Assembly (NCBI RefSeq): GCF_029623955.1
Contig: NZ_JARSBP010000006.1
Span: 310,001 to 374,000 of the forward strand
DNA: 64,000 nt
Direction: 5' to 3'
Source: Mycobacterium sp. 236(2023)
GTDB taxonomy: Bacteria; Actinomycetota; Actinomycetes; Mycobacteriales; Mycobacteriaceae
Shown here piece after piece: positions 56,502 through 64,000 of the stretch. How positions within the stretch are numbered: the first letter of the stretch is position 1; the number at the start of each line of letters is the position of its first letter. Below the pieces are notes generated by a model. The model was not told the DNA's origin. It was given only the letters and a program-made list of their open reading frames with translations, and made no database searches. The translations under genes were made by a program, and so were the position numbers.

Positions 56502-57365
56502 TCACGCCTCGGTCAGCAGGGTCACGGCCTTGTTCTGCAACAGCGCGGTGTCCCAGCGGCTCACGACGCGGATACCGATGCTGTCGTAATCGCCCCACGT
56601 CTGGTCGAGAATCTTGACCTCGGCGTTGACGTCGCGGGCCACGACGACCTTGGACATGTCGACCAGGCCGACGCGAGCCTTACCGGGCGCTGTGCCGGTG
56701 TTCGCGATGTTGTCGGTGATGATGACCGGCAGGCCCAACAGGCGGAAGTCGGTGCCGTTCTGGATGGTGTTCGGGTCGATGACGTAACGCCGGTCCCCGG
56801 TGCCGACCTTGACCTTGCGGACCTTGGCGAAGCTGGCCGCGGTCATCACCCAGTGCGTCGGGCTGACCTTGTTGCCCTGCGCCTTGGCCAGGCCGTCGAT
56901 GAGCGAATCGGGGTCGGTGAGGTCCAGGACGCCGGTCTCGATGCCGGTCTGGCGAAGGATGCCCTTGATGGTGTTCGACGCGCCGGAACCGTCCCACAGC
57001 GCGGCGTCGAGAGCGTTGGCCACGTCGGTGACCAGGCGGGTCCGCAGCACGCTTTCCAGCCCGACGACCGAGGTGCGGATCAGCTCGTTGGAGAGCTTCA
57101 CCAGCACCTTGAGGCCCTTGAGCGTGGAGGGCAACAGCGTGACCTCATCGAAGGCCACGTCGCCGTCACTGATCTGGGCACCTTCGGCGACGAACCCGGC
57201 GCTGACGCCGTTGACGATGCGCGGCACCCGGACAGGCGCGCTGGAGTCGAGCACGACCGGCCCCGCGGCCAGGAACGTCGATGCCTGTTCGAGCGGCTGG
57301 ACCAGCAGGTTGGCGACCTGGGACTGAATCAGGGTGGAATTGCCCGAAGTTACTTCGATGGCCAT
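56502..57365 (-). CDS. HK97-fold major capsid protein
   Basis: The 287-residue protein has the HK97-type pattern: short N-arm, then VRVPRIVNGVSAGFVAEGAQ with SDGDVAFDEVTLLPSTLKGL (E-loop and spine region), FAKVRKVKVGTGDRRY and the A-domain RLLGLPVIITDNIA. It lacks an extra N-terminal delta domain, in keeping with the separate scaffold gene just upstream and the absence of a prohead protease in the window. It forms the icosahedral shell of the element's particles. Confidence 0.87.
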   Translation of the reverse strand: MAIEVTSGNSTLIQSQVANLLVQPLEQASTFLAAGPVVLDSSAPVRVPRIVNGVSAGFVAEGAQISDGDVAFDEVTLLPSTLKGLKVLVKLSNELIRTSVVGLESVLRTRLVTDVANALDAALWDGSGASNTIKGILRQTGIETGVLDLTDPDSLIDGLAKAQGNKVSPTHWVMTAASFAKVRKVKVGTGDRRYVIDPNTIQNGTDFRLLGLPVIITDNIANTGTAPGKARVGLVDMSKVVVARDVNAEVKILDQTWGDYDSIGIRVVSRWDTALLQNKAVTLLTEA

Positions 57366-57426
57366 GAGTGAAAGTCCTTACACAGCAGGGGATTTCGATA
57401 TTCGGAACCCGTGCCGCCAGGACAAC

Positions 57427-57478
57427 GATGGGGCCGGTCCGCCAGGAACCGACCCCATCACTGTACCCCGTGGGGGTA
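57427..57478 (-). other. Tandem hairpins between scaffold and capsid genes
   Basis: On the minus strand just past the scaffold stop (57479), a small stem (TACCCC with GGGGTA, 57464-57478) is followed by a 12-bp stem with one mismatch (57427-57459; arms GATGGGGCCGGT and ACCGACCCCATC). No T-run follows. This is the largest gap in an otherwise overlapping operon and may tune capsid relative to scaffold by partial termination or mRNA processing. Confidence 0.5.
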
Positions 57479-57931
57479 TCAGGTCATCGACTTGAGCGTG
57501 CCCAGCAGCGAGAACGGCTCCGAGGAACCGCCGCGGTTGCCCTGCCCGATGTCCCCGGCAGGTCGGCGGCTGGCCAGGTGCGGCTTGTCGGTCAGCAGCG
57601 CGTCGATGGCCGCGGTCAGGGTCTCGGCGTCGTCCAGGTGCTCGGCGTCGAACGGCAGATCGGACGGGTCGGCCAGCCTGCCGGTCGCCCGGACCAGCTC
57701 GGTATGCAGCCGCTGCGCGTAGGCGTCGGCCTGCTGTGCACGCTGCCGGTAACGCCCATTCTCCTGACGCAGCCTCTCCACGACCGACCGGGGGAACGTC
57801 TCGCCGTCGCCGTCGCCGGTATCGGCGGCGTCGTCGGTGCCCTCGGTGGCGGGGTCGTCGGTGCCCTCGGCGGCCCCGGCGTCGGGGGTTTCGTCGGTAA
57901 CCTCGACGTCGGTCTCGGTGGTGGCGGTCAT
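57479..57931 (-). CDS. Capsid scaffold protein
   Basis: The 150-residue protein has an acidic N-terminus (TETDVEVTDETPDAGAAEGT), a central coiled coil (VVERLRQENGRYRQRAQQAD, AYAQRLHTELVRATGRLAD) and a C-terminal tail, the general make-up of phage scaffolds. Its place right before the capsid gene agrees (SPP1 gp11 position). ATG 57931 overlaps the MuF gene stop by four bases. Confidence 0.75.
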   Translation of the reverse strand: MTATTETDVEVTDETPDAGAAEGTDDPATEGTDDAADTGDGDGETFPRSVVERLRQENGRYRQRAQQADAYAQRLHTELVRATGRLADPSDLPFDAEHLDDAETLTAAIDALLTDKPHLASRRPAGDIGQGNRGGSSEPFSLLGTLKSMT

Positions 57932-58605
57932 GCTGACTTCCCTTCTGTGGTAACGACTTCCATCTGACAGTTGCAATTGAAGTGCCGCTTGAAGTGATGA
58001 CCCTTCGGGAACACCCGACCGTCCTCGGCCCACCGCGTACACCGCTCGCAGGGGTCGGCGTCGAGCACCCGCCGCCACCCGGTGACCTGCGGTAGGCGGT
58101 TGACGATCTCGACGGTGATGGCCTGCCCGGTGTCCAGCGGTTCGGAGCGGGCCAGCCGTTCCAGCCGCATGGCCGCCGTGTCCTCCGGGGTCGTCTCATC
58201 CTCGGCGCGGTCCTCGTCGTCGTCGGCGGCGGCGCGGTCCTCGTCGGCCTCCGGCTCCGCGTCGGTGTCCTCGACGGGCACGTCGTCAACGTCCTCGGCG
58301 TCGTCCAGGTCATCGAGCACGGTGGCCACCGCCTTCGTCAATCGCTCCGAGTCGTCGCGGGGGGCGATACCGGTCGGCGGTTGCGGTTTCCCAGTTGCGC
58401 GCTCCACCTGAGCCGCGACGAACAGATCGGCCAGCGTGGTCGCCGCCGCGTTGGCCGTCGCAATCACCGCCGCGATGGCCTCGGCCGCCGCGTTGGGTCC
58501 GGCACGACCAGCCAGATACGCCGCATAGACCGTCAGGACCGCCGCCGCCGTCTCCCCGGCGAGGTCGTCGGTCAACCCCTGGTAGTTCTCGACGCTCGTC
58601 GTCAC
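57928..58605 (-). CDS. MuF-like minor head protein (SPP1 gp7 position)
   Basis: The 225-residue protein has an Ala-rich helical start, a very acidic middle (DDLDDAEDVDDVPVEDTDAE) and a C-terminal cysteine/histidine motif DADPCERCTRWAEDGRVF, then HHFKRHFNCNCQMEV, as in the minimal MuF/gp7 domain that ends many head proteins. It is usually packaged inside the capsid or portal-associated. GTG 58605 overlaps the portal stop. No toxin or effector domain is attached. Confidence 0.7.
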   Translation of the reverse strand: MTTSVENYQGLTDDLAGETAAAVLTVYAAYLAGRAGPNAAAEAIAAVIATANAAATTLADLFVAAQVERATGKPQPPTGIAPRDDSERLTKAVATVLDDLDDAEDVDDVPVEDTDAEPEADEDRAAADDDEDRAEDETTPEDTAAMRLERLARSEPLDTGQAITVEIVNRLPQVTGWRRVLDADPCERCTRWAEDGRVFPKGHHFKRHFNCNCQMEVVTTEGKSA

Positions 58606-59969
58606 GCCGCACCGCCTTGCAGAAGGCTCAGCCCGGCACCGTCGAGCGCCTCGGCGCGACGGGCCACCCGGATCGCGGCGATGTCGTCGTCGGAGTAACC
58701 GAGCTTCGCCAGGGCGTAGGACGCGGGCAGTAGACCGGCCTGGTGGAGCTTCACCACGGCGTCGGCCTCCTGCGCCACGCTGCGGGTCGCCGCGTCAGCC
58801 CACTGGACCCGTGCCTCAACCTGCGCCGGGTCCACCCCGTCGCGGACGGCAACGATCAGCTTGGCCACCTGTTCCCAGGCCCGCCCGAAGGTCGCCTGTC
58901 GAGCCTCGGCACGGGCGGTCAGGGATGCCTCCGCAGCCCGCAGCGCGTCGGCCGACGCCGGGTTGTCGGTGAAGACACCCACGTAGTGCGCGGGCAGCGT
59001 GGACACCGCCATGATCTGACCGAGGATTACCCGGACGCTGGCCTCATAGCCGGACAGGTCGGCGGCGTTGAGTTGACCAAAGGCCGCGTTCTCCGACTCC
59101 GAGATCATCGCCCGATGGCCCTCCGGGATCGGGTTGACCTCGGTCATGATCGGCTGGTTGTCCTCATCGAGCACGGGGTCGCCGTCCTCATCGAGCAACG
59201 GTTCCTCGGTCAGCTCGATGCCGGTGGCCCAGCGCCGCGGACGGCCCACGTATTCCGAGGTGACCATCATGTCGGCCAGGCTCTTGTTGAGCGCGTCGAC
59301 CAGCGGCTTGAGATCGTCAATCTCCGAGCTACCCCAGTCGCCCACGATGCGGTCGGTGTTGGACAACCGGACCACCGGCACCACGCCCAGCGGGTTGGGG
59401 ATCACCTCGACGGTGTGAAACCCGTTGGCCACCGCGCCCTGTTGATCGGCCCGCAGGCGGCGAATCTCGTCAGGCCCATAGACGACGGCCTCGGTCGTCT
59501 TGCGCGCCGTGTCCTCCCACCGCTTCACCGCGGCGACGACCTCGCGGCTGCCGGGGTCGGTCAGCACCGCGACCTGCTTAGCGGATTCGACGGTCACCCG
59601 GGGCCGACCGAGGCGGTCCACCCACACGATGACGTAGGAATCGCCCAGCAGCAGTGCTTCCCGGTGCGCGACACCACTGGTCTGGTCGAGATCGTTGCGC
59701 AGCCAGTCCGGCCACACGTCGGCCGCGTCCCCGGTGAACCCGGTCACCCGCAGCCGTTCGGCCAGCGCGGTTACCGCCAGCCGGGGCAGGTTGGACGACA
59801 TGAGCCCAAACCTGTTGCCCAGAGCCACCTTTGCCTCCGGCGACAGGAACGCCAAGGGCTGGTTGCCGGAGTAGTAGCGGTCCAGATCGGCATACCGGGC
59901 CAGGGGCTCGTTGAGCCGCTGCAACAGGTTGGTCAGCAGTTCGGTCTGTGTCTGAGTTGGGGCGGTCAT
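58602..59969 (-). CDS. Portal protein (SPP1 gp6-like)
   Basis: The 455-residue protein has the portal pattern: LDRYYSGNQPLAFLSPEAK, a conserved RLAVTALAERLRVTGF and the central DRIVGDWGSSEIDDLKPLVD, DALNKSLADMMVTSEYVG, then a helical C-domain. The portal ring is the DNA channel and the docking point for terminase. ATG 59969 overlaps the terminase stop by four bases (ATGA). Confidence 0.87.
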   Translation of the reverse strand: MTAPTQTQTELLTNLLQRLNEPLARYADLDRYYSGNQPLAFLSPEAKVALGNRFGLMSSNLPRLAVTALAERLRVTGFTGDAADVWPDWLRNDLDQTSGVAHREALLLGDSYVIVWVDRLGRPRVTVESAKQVAVLTDPGSREVVAAVKRWEDTARKTTEAVVYGPDEIRRLRADQQGAVANGFHTVEVIPNPLGVVPVVRLSNTDRIVGDWGSSEIDDLKPLVDALNKSLADMMVTSEYVGRPRRWATGIELTEEPLLDEDGDPVLDEDNQPIMTEVNPIPEGHRAMISESENAAFGQLNAADLSGYEASVRVILGQIMAVSTLPAHYVGVFTDNPASADALRAAEASLTARAEARQATFGRAWEQVAKLIVAVRDGVDPAQVEARVQWADAATRSVAQEADAVVKLHQAGLLPASYALAKLGYSDDDIAAIRVARRAEALDGAGLSLLQGGAA

Positions 59970-61420
59970 GATGCGAAACTCCGTACTCTCTTGCGGTTCT
60001 TCTGTTGGTGGAACGCCGCCCGGTCGAACGCCACGATGGCGGCGACGGCGGCGTCGATCTTCCGAGGACTTCCGCGCTTGTCCTTCGAAACCAGGTCGCC
60101 CAGCGGGGTCGATTTCGCCACGCAGTGCGCGACGTGGGCGGCCATCCGGGAATCACCGTCATGGGTCACGGCTTTAGTGGCCACCGCCTGATACAGCCGG
60201 TCGGTCGCCGGGGCCATCCGCTGCGCGTTCGCCGTATTCCATTCCAGGACGCGGCGCTCGCCGTGGCGCTGTGCCCACTGCTCAATCTCGCTGCGCCAGC
60301 CCCACGGGTCGGCAGCCAACTCGATTACGTCGAACTTCTGGAACGCCATCTGCACGGCCATATCGACCTCGGCCCGCGGCACCCGCCAGCGCGGATCACC
60401 GGGGTTGGCCCACAGCCCCTCAAGCCAGAGATAGCCATCGAGCGTGCAGCCGACCAGCGCGGTGGAATCACCGCTGGCGCTACCGTCGAACGCCAGGATG
60501 ACCTTCTCCCGGGGCTGCACAGCCCGCGGACCCTCGCAGGCGTCCCACATCCCCCAGGGCAACCACGACTCGACGCCGGTCACCCACTGGCCCAACCGAA
60601 GCTGACGGAACACCGGCTCACGCAACGTCCGGCGCGCCGCCTCGATCCCGTCCTCGGCCAGGAACGGTTCCTCACACGCCAGCGCCGGGTTGGCCGCCAA
60701 CCATGCTTTGCGCTCGGTGGTCGGGCACCCGTCCGGGGCCGCGAACTCTTTGAAGTAGAACGACGGGTCATCACCAGCGCGGCCATGCTCGACCAGCCGC
60801 CACATGATGCAGTCCGGCGACGACGACGGCGTACTGATCGCCAGAGTCAGGCTCTCGGGCCGCTTTCCCGACACCGAGGTCACCGCCTCCCAAACCTGCT
60901 CGGTGACGACGTGCAGCTCATCCACGATCAGCAGCGACGGGTCATGCCCGTGCAGGGCACCCGGTTCAGCCGGCAACGGCAACAACATGCTGTCGTTGTG
61001 CGGCACCACGATCTTGTCGGCGAACACCTGCGCCCGGTCAGCCAGCTCCGGGCTCAGCTCGATCATGCGCTTGGCCATCCGCAGCGTGATGTTCGCCTGA
61101 CGCTGATCGCTGGCGACCACCAGCACCTCGGCACTGGGCGGGCCGACGAACAGCTCGGCCACCGCCAGCATGGCCGCCAGGCCGGTCTTGCCGTTGGCCC
61201 TAGCCACCGACACGAGGCCGGTGCGGATGCCCGGCGCGAACGCCTCGGTGATGATGTCGCGCTGAAACCCCCGCAGCCGCACGGGATCACCGGCACCGAC
61301 ACCCTTGGGCACCCGTAGGTGCTCACCGATGAACCGCAGCCGCCGGGCTGCCCGGTCCTGCGGGTACTCGGAGAAGTCCAGCGGGGCCGCCTTCACCGTC
61401 CCCTTCGGCCCGGCCCTCAC
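59966..61420 (-). CDS. Terminase large subunit
   Basis: The 484-residue packaging motor has a deviant Walker A ARANGKTGLAAM, Walker B LLIVDELH, coupling motif region LAISTPSSSPDC and a nuclease domain starting ILAFDGSASGDSTALVG with the first metal-binding Asp. GTG 61420 overlaps the HNH stop by four bases. No small terminase is evident beside it; the HNH neighbour is typical of cos-type packaging in HK97-like systems. Confidence 0.92.
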   Translation of the reverse strand: MRAGPKGTVKAAPLDFSEYPQDRAARRLRFIGEHLRVPKGVGAGDPVRLRGFQRDIITEAFAPGIRTGLVSVARANGKTGLAAMLAVAELFVGPPSAEVLVVASDQRQANITLRMAKRMIELSPELADRAQVFADKIVVPHNDSMLLPLPAEPGALHGHDPSLLIVDELHVVTEQVWEAVTSVSGKRPESLTLAISTPSSSPDCIMWRLVEHGRAGDDPSFYFKEFAAPDGCPTTERKAWLAANPALACEEPFLAEDGIEAARRTLREPVFRQLRLGQWVTGVESWLPWGMWDACEGPRAVQPREKVILAFDGSASGDSTALVGCTLDGYLWLEGLWANPGDPRWRVPRAEVDMAVQMAFQKFDVIELAADPWGWRSEIEQWAQRHGERRVLEWNTANAQRMAPATDRLYQAVATKAVTHDGDSRMAAHVAHCVAKSTPLGDLVSKDKRGSPRKIDAAVAAIVAFDRAAFHQQKNRKRVRSFAS

Positions 61421-61908
61421 AGCGCAGCCTTTGCTAGGGCGGGTTTGCTGTTTGCTGGCCCCAGCGCAGCGGCCCGGATTTCGGTGTGTAACTCAGACTT
61501 TGCCCTACGCCACGGGTCCGATAGGCCCCGGGCAGGGGTCATCCCCCTGGTCTCGCGTGAGGGGCGTGTTTGCTGGCCGCGTGCGGGAGTTTGCTGGGAC
61601 CGAGCAGCACCACGGGCACGGTTGCACGGGCCGCACACAACGTCCACGTCTTGCAGCCGGATGCGCTTCCCGGCGGCCTTGCGCGCCCATGCCTCCGGGG
61701 TGTGGTCGCACTGTAGATCGTCGGTGCCGAGGCAATCCGAACACCAGGGTTGGAGACGCCGCGCCCTGGCGCTGAGACGCGCCCAGCTCGCATCGTAACC
61801 ACGTTGGTGGGCCGACACCTTCGGACTCGACGGCCTGGCGTGCTCCGGGCAGCGGGGGCCGTCGCACGGTTCCCCGCACGTCAAACACGGACGCAACAGG
61901 CCGGTCAC
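61417..61908 (-). CDS. Phage HNH endonuclease
   Basis: The 163-residue protein has CLTCGEPC and CPEH at its N-terminus, then CSDCLGTDDLQCDHTPEAWA, with the catalytic DH and a distal CGPCNRARG. The last 60 residues are basic and unassigned (GMTPARGLSDPWRRAKSELH). HNH proteins next to terminase are needed for cos cleavage in several phages and satellites. GTG 61908 overlaps the preceding gene's stop. Confidence 0.8.
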   Translation of the reverse strand: MTGLLRPCLTCGEPCDGPRCPEHARPSSPKVSAHQRGYDASWARLSARARRLQPWCSDCLGTDDLQCDHTPEAWARKAAGKRIRLQDVDVVCGPCNRARGAARSQQTPARGQQTRPSRETRGMTPARGLSDPWRRAKSELHTEIRAAALGPANSKPALAKAAL

Positions 61909-62159
61909 TGCTCACCGCCCCCTTCGGAGATGCGTGCCAGCAGCCGCGAACGCAGCCCGTCGAGCACCTTCTCGGGATGTCCGCCGCTCACCTTGGTGAG
62001 GATGTCCTTGAGCATGAACAACAGCGACGACATGATGGCGTCCTGGTCGTCCTGATCGGACAGCACCGCATCGACGCCCTCGATGTCGCCGCGGATGTAT
62101 GCCTCGACAAGCGCCGTCGCCGCGAGCATCGCGTCGAGGTGATCCGTGTTCGATTCCAT
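61905..62159 (-). CDS. Small helical protein of the element, unknown function
   Basis: An 84-residue acidic, wholly helical protein (LDAMLAATALVEAYIRGDIE, IMSSLLFMLKDILTKVSGGH). No family recognised. It overlaps HNH by four bases. Size and position would suit a small terminase-like or regulatory protein, but no DNA-binding motif can be seen. Confidence 0.6.
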   Translation of the reverse strand: MESNTDHLDAMLAATALVEAYIRGDIEGVDAVLSDQDDQDAIMSSLLFMLKDILTKVSGGHPEKVLDGLRSRLLARISEGGGEQ

Positions 62160-62163
62160 AGCT

Positions 62164-62391
62164 CTAGCCTTCCAACTCGGGGTGAAGCGCCAGCAGTTCC
62201 GGCGACCAGCGGCACGTCCATTCGTGGCCACCGCTGCACTGATAACGGGCCGTGAGCATCGACCCCGGCCCCGGCCACTCGATCTCGTCGGGCTCGGTGA
62301 GCGTGTCCCACCGCCCGCAGCCGCACTGTTCGACACAGCTCCGGCAGTAGTCCGGGAACCCTGTGCTCGTGTCCTCGATCTCTGTGGTCAC
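62164..62391 (-). CDS. Small cysteine-rich protein of the element
   Basis: A 75-residue protein with YCRSCVEQCGCGRWD and YQCSGGHEWTCRW: six cysteines and a histidine that could bind zinc, as in short phage zinc-ribbon proteins. GTG 62391 has GAGAGGA about ten bases upstream; the frame reaching 62625 would run through the iterons and is rejected. It is the first gene after the origin-like region. Function unknown. Confidence 0.6.
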   Translation of the reverse strand: MTTEIEDTSTGFPDYCRSCVEQCGCGRWDTLTEPDEIEWPGPGSMLTARYQCSGGHEWTCRWSPELLALHPELEG

Positions 62392-62414
62392 TGCTGTCCT
62401 CTCTCTCACTCGAC

Positions 62415-62760
62415 GCAGCACGGCGCAGCATTGGTGCAGCACGGCGTGCAGCATGGAAAAAACATGGTCTGATCTGCGGGAAGATCGAAACGCAGCACGC
62501 GCAGCACGATTTGGGGTGATCCACAGCGGTCCCACCGCTCGCTGACGCACAAAAGTGCAGGTCAAACAAACAAAGATCGTGATGTTCCTCCGTGGAGAAG
62601 CTGCGGCACATGCTGCGTTTCGCACGAAATAGTGCTGCGCGTGCTGCGTTTCGGGGTTTTCCGAGCTCAGCGGCGCTTTCGGCGATGCTGCGCCCCCATG
62701 CTGCGCCCGTGCTGCGTCGTGCTGCGTCGTGCTGCATCGAGAGCTGTGGGGTCATGCTGC
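62415..62760. other. Candidate replication origin: 15 GCAGCA/TGCTGC iterons in two opposed clusters
   Basis: Between the replication gene (stop 62752) and the small Cys-rich gene, six GCAGCA copies (starts 62415, 62425, 62436, 62448, 62492, 62501) face nine TGCTGC copies (starts 62611, 62633, 62642, 62686, 62699, 62710, 62720, 62730, 62755). Many extend to GTGCTGCG, and several are 10-11 bases apart, one helical turn. The AT-richer stretch at about 62541-62590 lies between the clusters. SaPI origins have the same plan, two iteron sets around an AT-rich core beside the replication gene. Confidence 0.7.
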
Positions 62761-64000
62761 CTCCCATCGCAGGTCTGCGGCTGTGGGATGGACGTAGATC
62801 ACCCGGGCGCCGTCTTTGCGCCCGATCACGATGAGGTTGAAGTCAGCCAGCATGTCCAGCACCGGATCACGAGTGCTGTTACGGCGCAGCACTTTTGGAC
62901 CTCTACCGCAGGTCTCGCGCAATCGCAGCGGAGAATGTGGGAACACACGCTCGCAGCGGCGCAGATAATCGAAAGACGCGGTCAGGTCGCTGAGCTTCAC
63001 CCCGCCCGTGTCCGCGACGCCGAACGCCGCACGGGTGTGGGCGGCGAAGAACTCACCGATGCGCCACGCGGCACCGACCGTCTCGCTGGACACCAGCATG
63101 TCGGCACCTGCTGCACCGTGCGCGGCCATGTGCAGCAGCAGGGCAATGCGGATCACCCGGCCCACATGCTTACCGCCCCACGCTTCGAGATCGCCGGACA
63201 GATCGCCGTCGCCGGTCAGCCGCCGCTCGACGCGGCGCTCGATGTCGGCAATCTCAGTGCGAGCCTCGGGGCTGAACTTCACTGCCGCCGGGTCGCCCTC
63301 GCGTTCGTGCAGTCGCCGCGCCAGGTCGGTCAGCGCGGCGGCGTAGGCGGCGCTGACATGTTCGGGCACCGACACCTTCTGGACGGGGTCGCGGTGGCCC
63401 ACCATCGAACGGGGCTGCGAGATCGCCAGCCGCGCATGCAGCCCGAATCCCCGGAATCGTTTGTCGGCCATCACCTCGGCCAGCACGGCGTTCTGCACGG
63501 TGAGGCAGACCGTCAGCGCGGGGCAGTCGATCACCTCACCGACCCGGCCCAGGCGGTCCACGATGATGGGGTCGCCCGCGTAGCCCTTGAGCCAGGCGTC
63601 GAGGTTGGCCATGCCGCGTGAGTATCGACCGGCCAAGGTGCCGAACATGCCGCCCTCGGCGCTGATCACGGCCAGGCGGCCCCGGTTGGCGGCCAGGCGT
63701 GCGTTCAGCGCCTCGGGGGTCACGTCGTCGGCCAGCAGGCGCGGCAGTTCGGGAACGTCGATCTCGTCGGCAGCGGCGGCCAGCTTCGCCGCGTACTCGA
63801 CGGGATCGACGCCCGCATACGGGTCGCCGCTGGGAGCCTCGTCGTCACTGCGCCGGGGCTTGCCTTTCGCGGCTTCACGCTCAGCGTGGGCGGCGCGGGC
63901 ATCGGCAATGCGCTTGCGGGTCAGCGCCTCGGTGCGGCGCGGTGCAACGGCTTCGGCCATGCCCTTCTCCGCGGCGTGCAACGGCTCGATGATCTTCTTG
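62752..64000 (-). CDS. DUF3987-like replication protein (primase-helicase C-terminal part), partial
   Basis: At least 415 residues are visible, open to the right edge; the N-terminal part is missing. The sequence resembles the DUF3987/YfjI family, often fused to primase-polymerase domains in phages and satellites: ISAEGGMFGTLAGRYSRGMA, then CPALTVCLTVQNAVLAEVMA and GFGLHARLAISQPRSMVG, as in a ring-type helicase with arginine-bearing segments, followed by a winged C-terminus (YLRRCERVFPHSPLRLRETC). No stop interrupts it. It probably acts at the adjoining iterons. Confidence 0.65.
   Translation of the reverse strand, partial: KKIIEPLHAAEKGMAEAVAPRRTEALTRKRIADARAAHAEREAAKGKPRRSDDEAPSGDPYAGVDPVEYAAKLAAAADEIDVPELPRLLADDVTPEALNARLAANRGRLAVISAEGGMFGTLAGRYSRGMANLDAWLKGYAGDPIIVDRLGRVGEVIDCPALTVCLTVQNAVLAEVMADKRFRGFGLHARLAISQPRSMVGHRDPVQKVSVPEHVSAAYAAALTDLARRLHEREGDPAAVKFSPEARTEIADIERRVERRLTGDGDLSGDLEAWGGKHVGRVIRIALLLHMAAHGAAGADMLVSSETVGAAWRIGEFFAAHTRAAFGVADTGGVKLSDLTASFDYLRRCERVFPHSPLRLRETCGRGPKVLRRNSTRDPVLDMLADFNLIVIGRKDGARVIYVHPTAADLRWEAA

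Larger units (their letters stand above)
55839..64000 (-). mobile_element. Tail-less phage-derived element / putative capsid-forming satellite, left part
   Basis: From the tRNA-Arg 3' end to the window edge all genes run leftward and most overlap by four bases. They encode a replication protein, HNH, large terminase, portal, MuF-like protein, scaffold, capsid and two connectors. No tail, lysis, integrase or repressor gene is seen in this part. The order equals an SPP1-type head module (gp6, gp7, gp11, gp13, gp15, gp16) and ends precisely there. Together with an iteron origin next to the replication gene this fits a capsid-forming phage-inducible island rather than a complete prophage; a decayed prophage is the alternative, but no gene is broken. 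Right end outside the window. Confidence 0.8.

Noticed and set aside
57928..58605. MuF protein considered as a polymorphic toxin carrier
   Set aside because: The C-terminus stops at the Cys/His MuF motif; no extra effector domain or immunity gene is present.
62164..62625. Longer reading of the small Cys-rich gene through the iteron region
   Set aside because: The added N-terminus is Ala/Arg-rich nonsense derived from the iterons, and a good ribosome-binding site precedes GTG 62391.

Overview
The window looks like chromosome of a fast-growing mycobacterium (Mycolicibacterium-like) with a phage-derived element entering at its right end. The evidence is high-GC codon use and a gene order that follows the M. 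tuberculosis Rv2457c-Rv2484c block: clpX, clpP2-clpP1, tig, tRNA-Pro/tRNA-Gly, nei1, rpiB, the Rv2466c-type CPWC nitroreductase, pepN, Rv2468c/Rv2469c types, glbO, Rv2474c/Rv2475c types, the giant NAD-glutamate dehydrogenase, an EttA-type ABC-F ATPase, an SSB paralogue, plsB2, the HAD-PlsC fusion and a WS/DGAT acyltransferase. Family assignments come from reading the translations; no database search was run.

Layout. 1-7.6 kb: a LysR regulator (cut by the window edge) diverges from an FdhF/YdeP-type molybdoenzyme and its FdhD maturation factor; then a membrane diguanylate cyclase and a tandem pair of MGT-type glycosyltransferases, the second broken by an in-frame stop. 7.6-13.6 kb: Clp protease and trigger factor genes, a collagen-like exported protein, a PPOX flavoprotein and two tRNAs. 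13.8-22.5 kb: exported and membrane accessory genes (MmpS-like protein, MFS transporter, second diguanylate cyclase, exported 2H phosphoesterase, PGRS-type protein without a PE domain, C39-like peptidase, Na+/H+ antiporter). 22.5-30.4 kb: nei1 and rpiB split by what looks like a nitrogen-heterocycle catabolic locus (allophanate hydrolase, GntR regulator with repeated GTATAC operators, Fe(II)/2OG-type oxygenase, fungal-type cytosine deaminase, NCS1 permease, flavin reductase). 30.5-55.7 kb: mostly conserved core, with an unusual pepN carrying an internal LuxR-type helix-turn-helix segment, and a large LuxR/ATPase regulator.

55.8 kb to the end: a mobile element lies directly against the 3' end of an intact tRNA-Arg(TCT). 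All its genes run leftward as a tightly overlapped operon: DUF3987-like replication protein (cut by the window), two small proteins, HNH, terminase large subunit, portal, MuF-like protein, scaffold, capsid, and two connector-like proteins. This is the order of an SPP1-type head module, and it stops exactly where tail genes should begin. Next to the replication gene is a cluster of 15 GCAGCA/TGCTGC iterons in two opposed groups around an AT-richer core, a strong candidate replication origin. Together these suggest a capsid-forming phage satellite (cf-PICI-like) that would replicate itself, build its own heads and borrow tails from a helper phage. This is the most interesting system in the window. 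Integrase and right attachment site, if present, lie beyond it.
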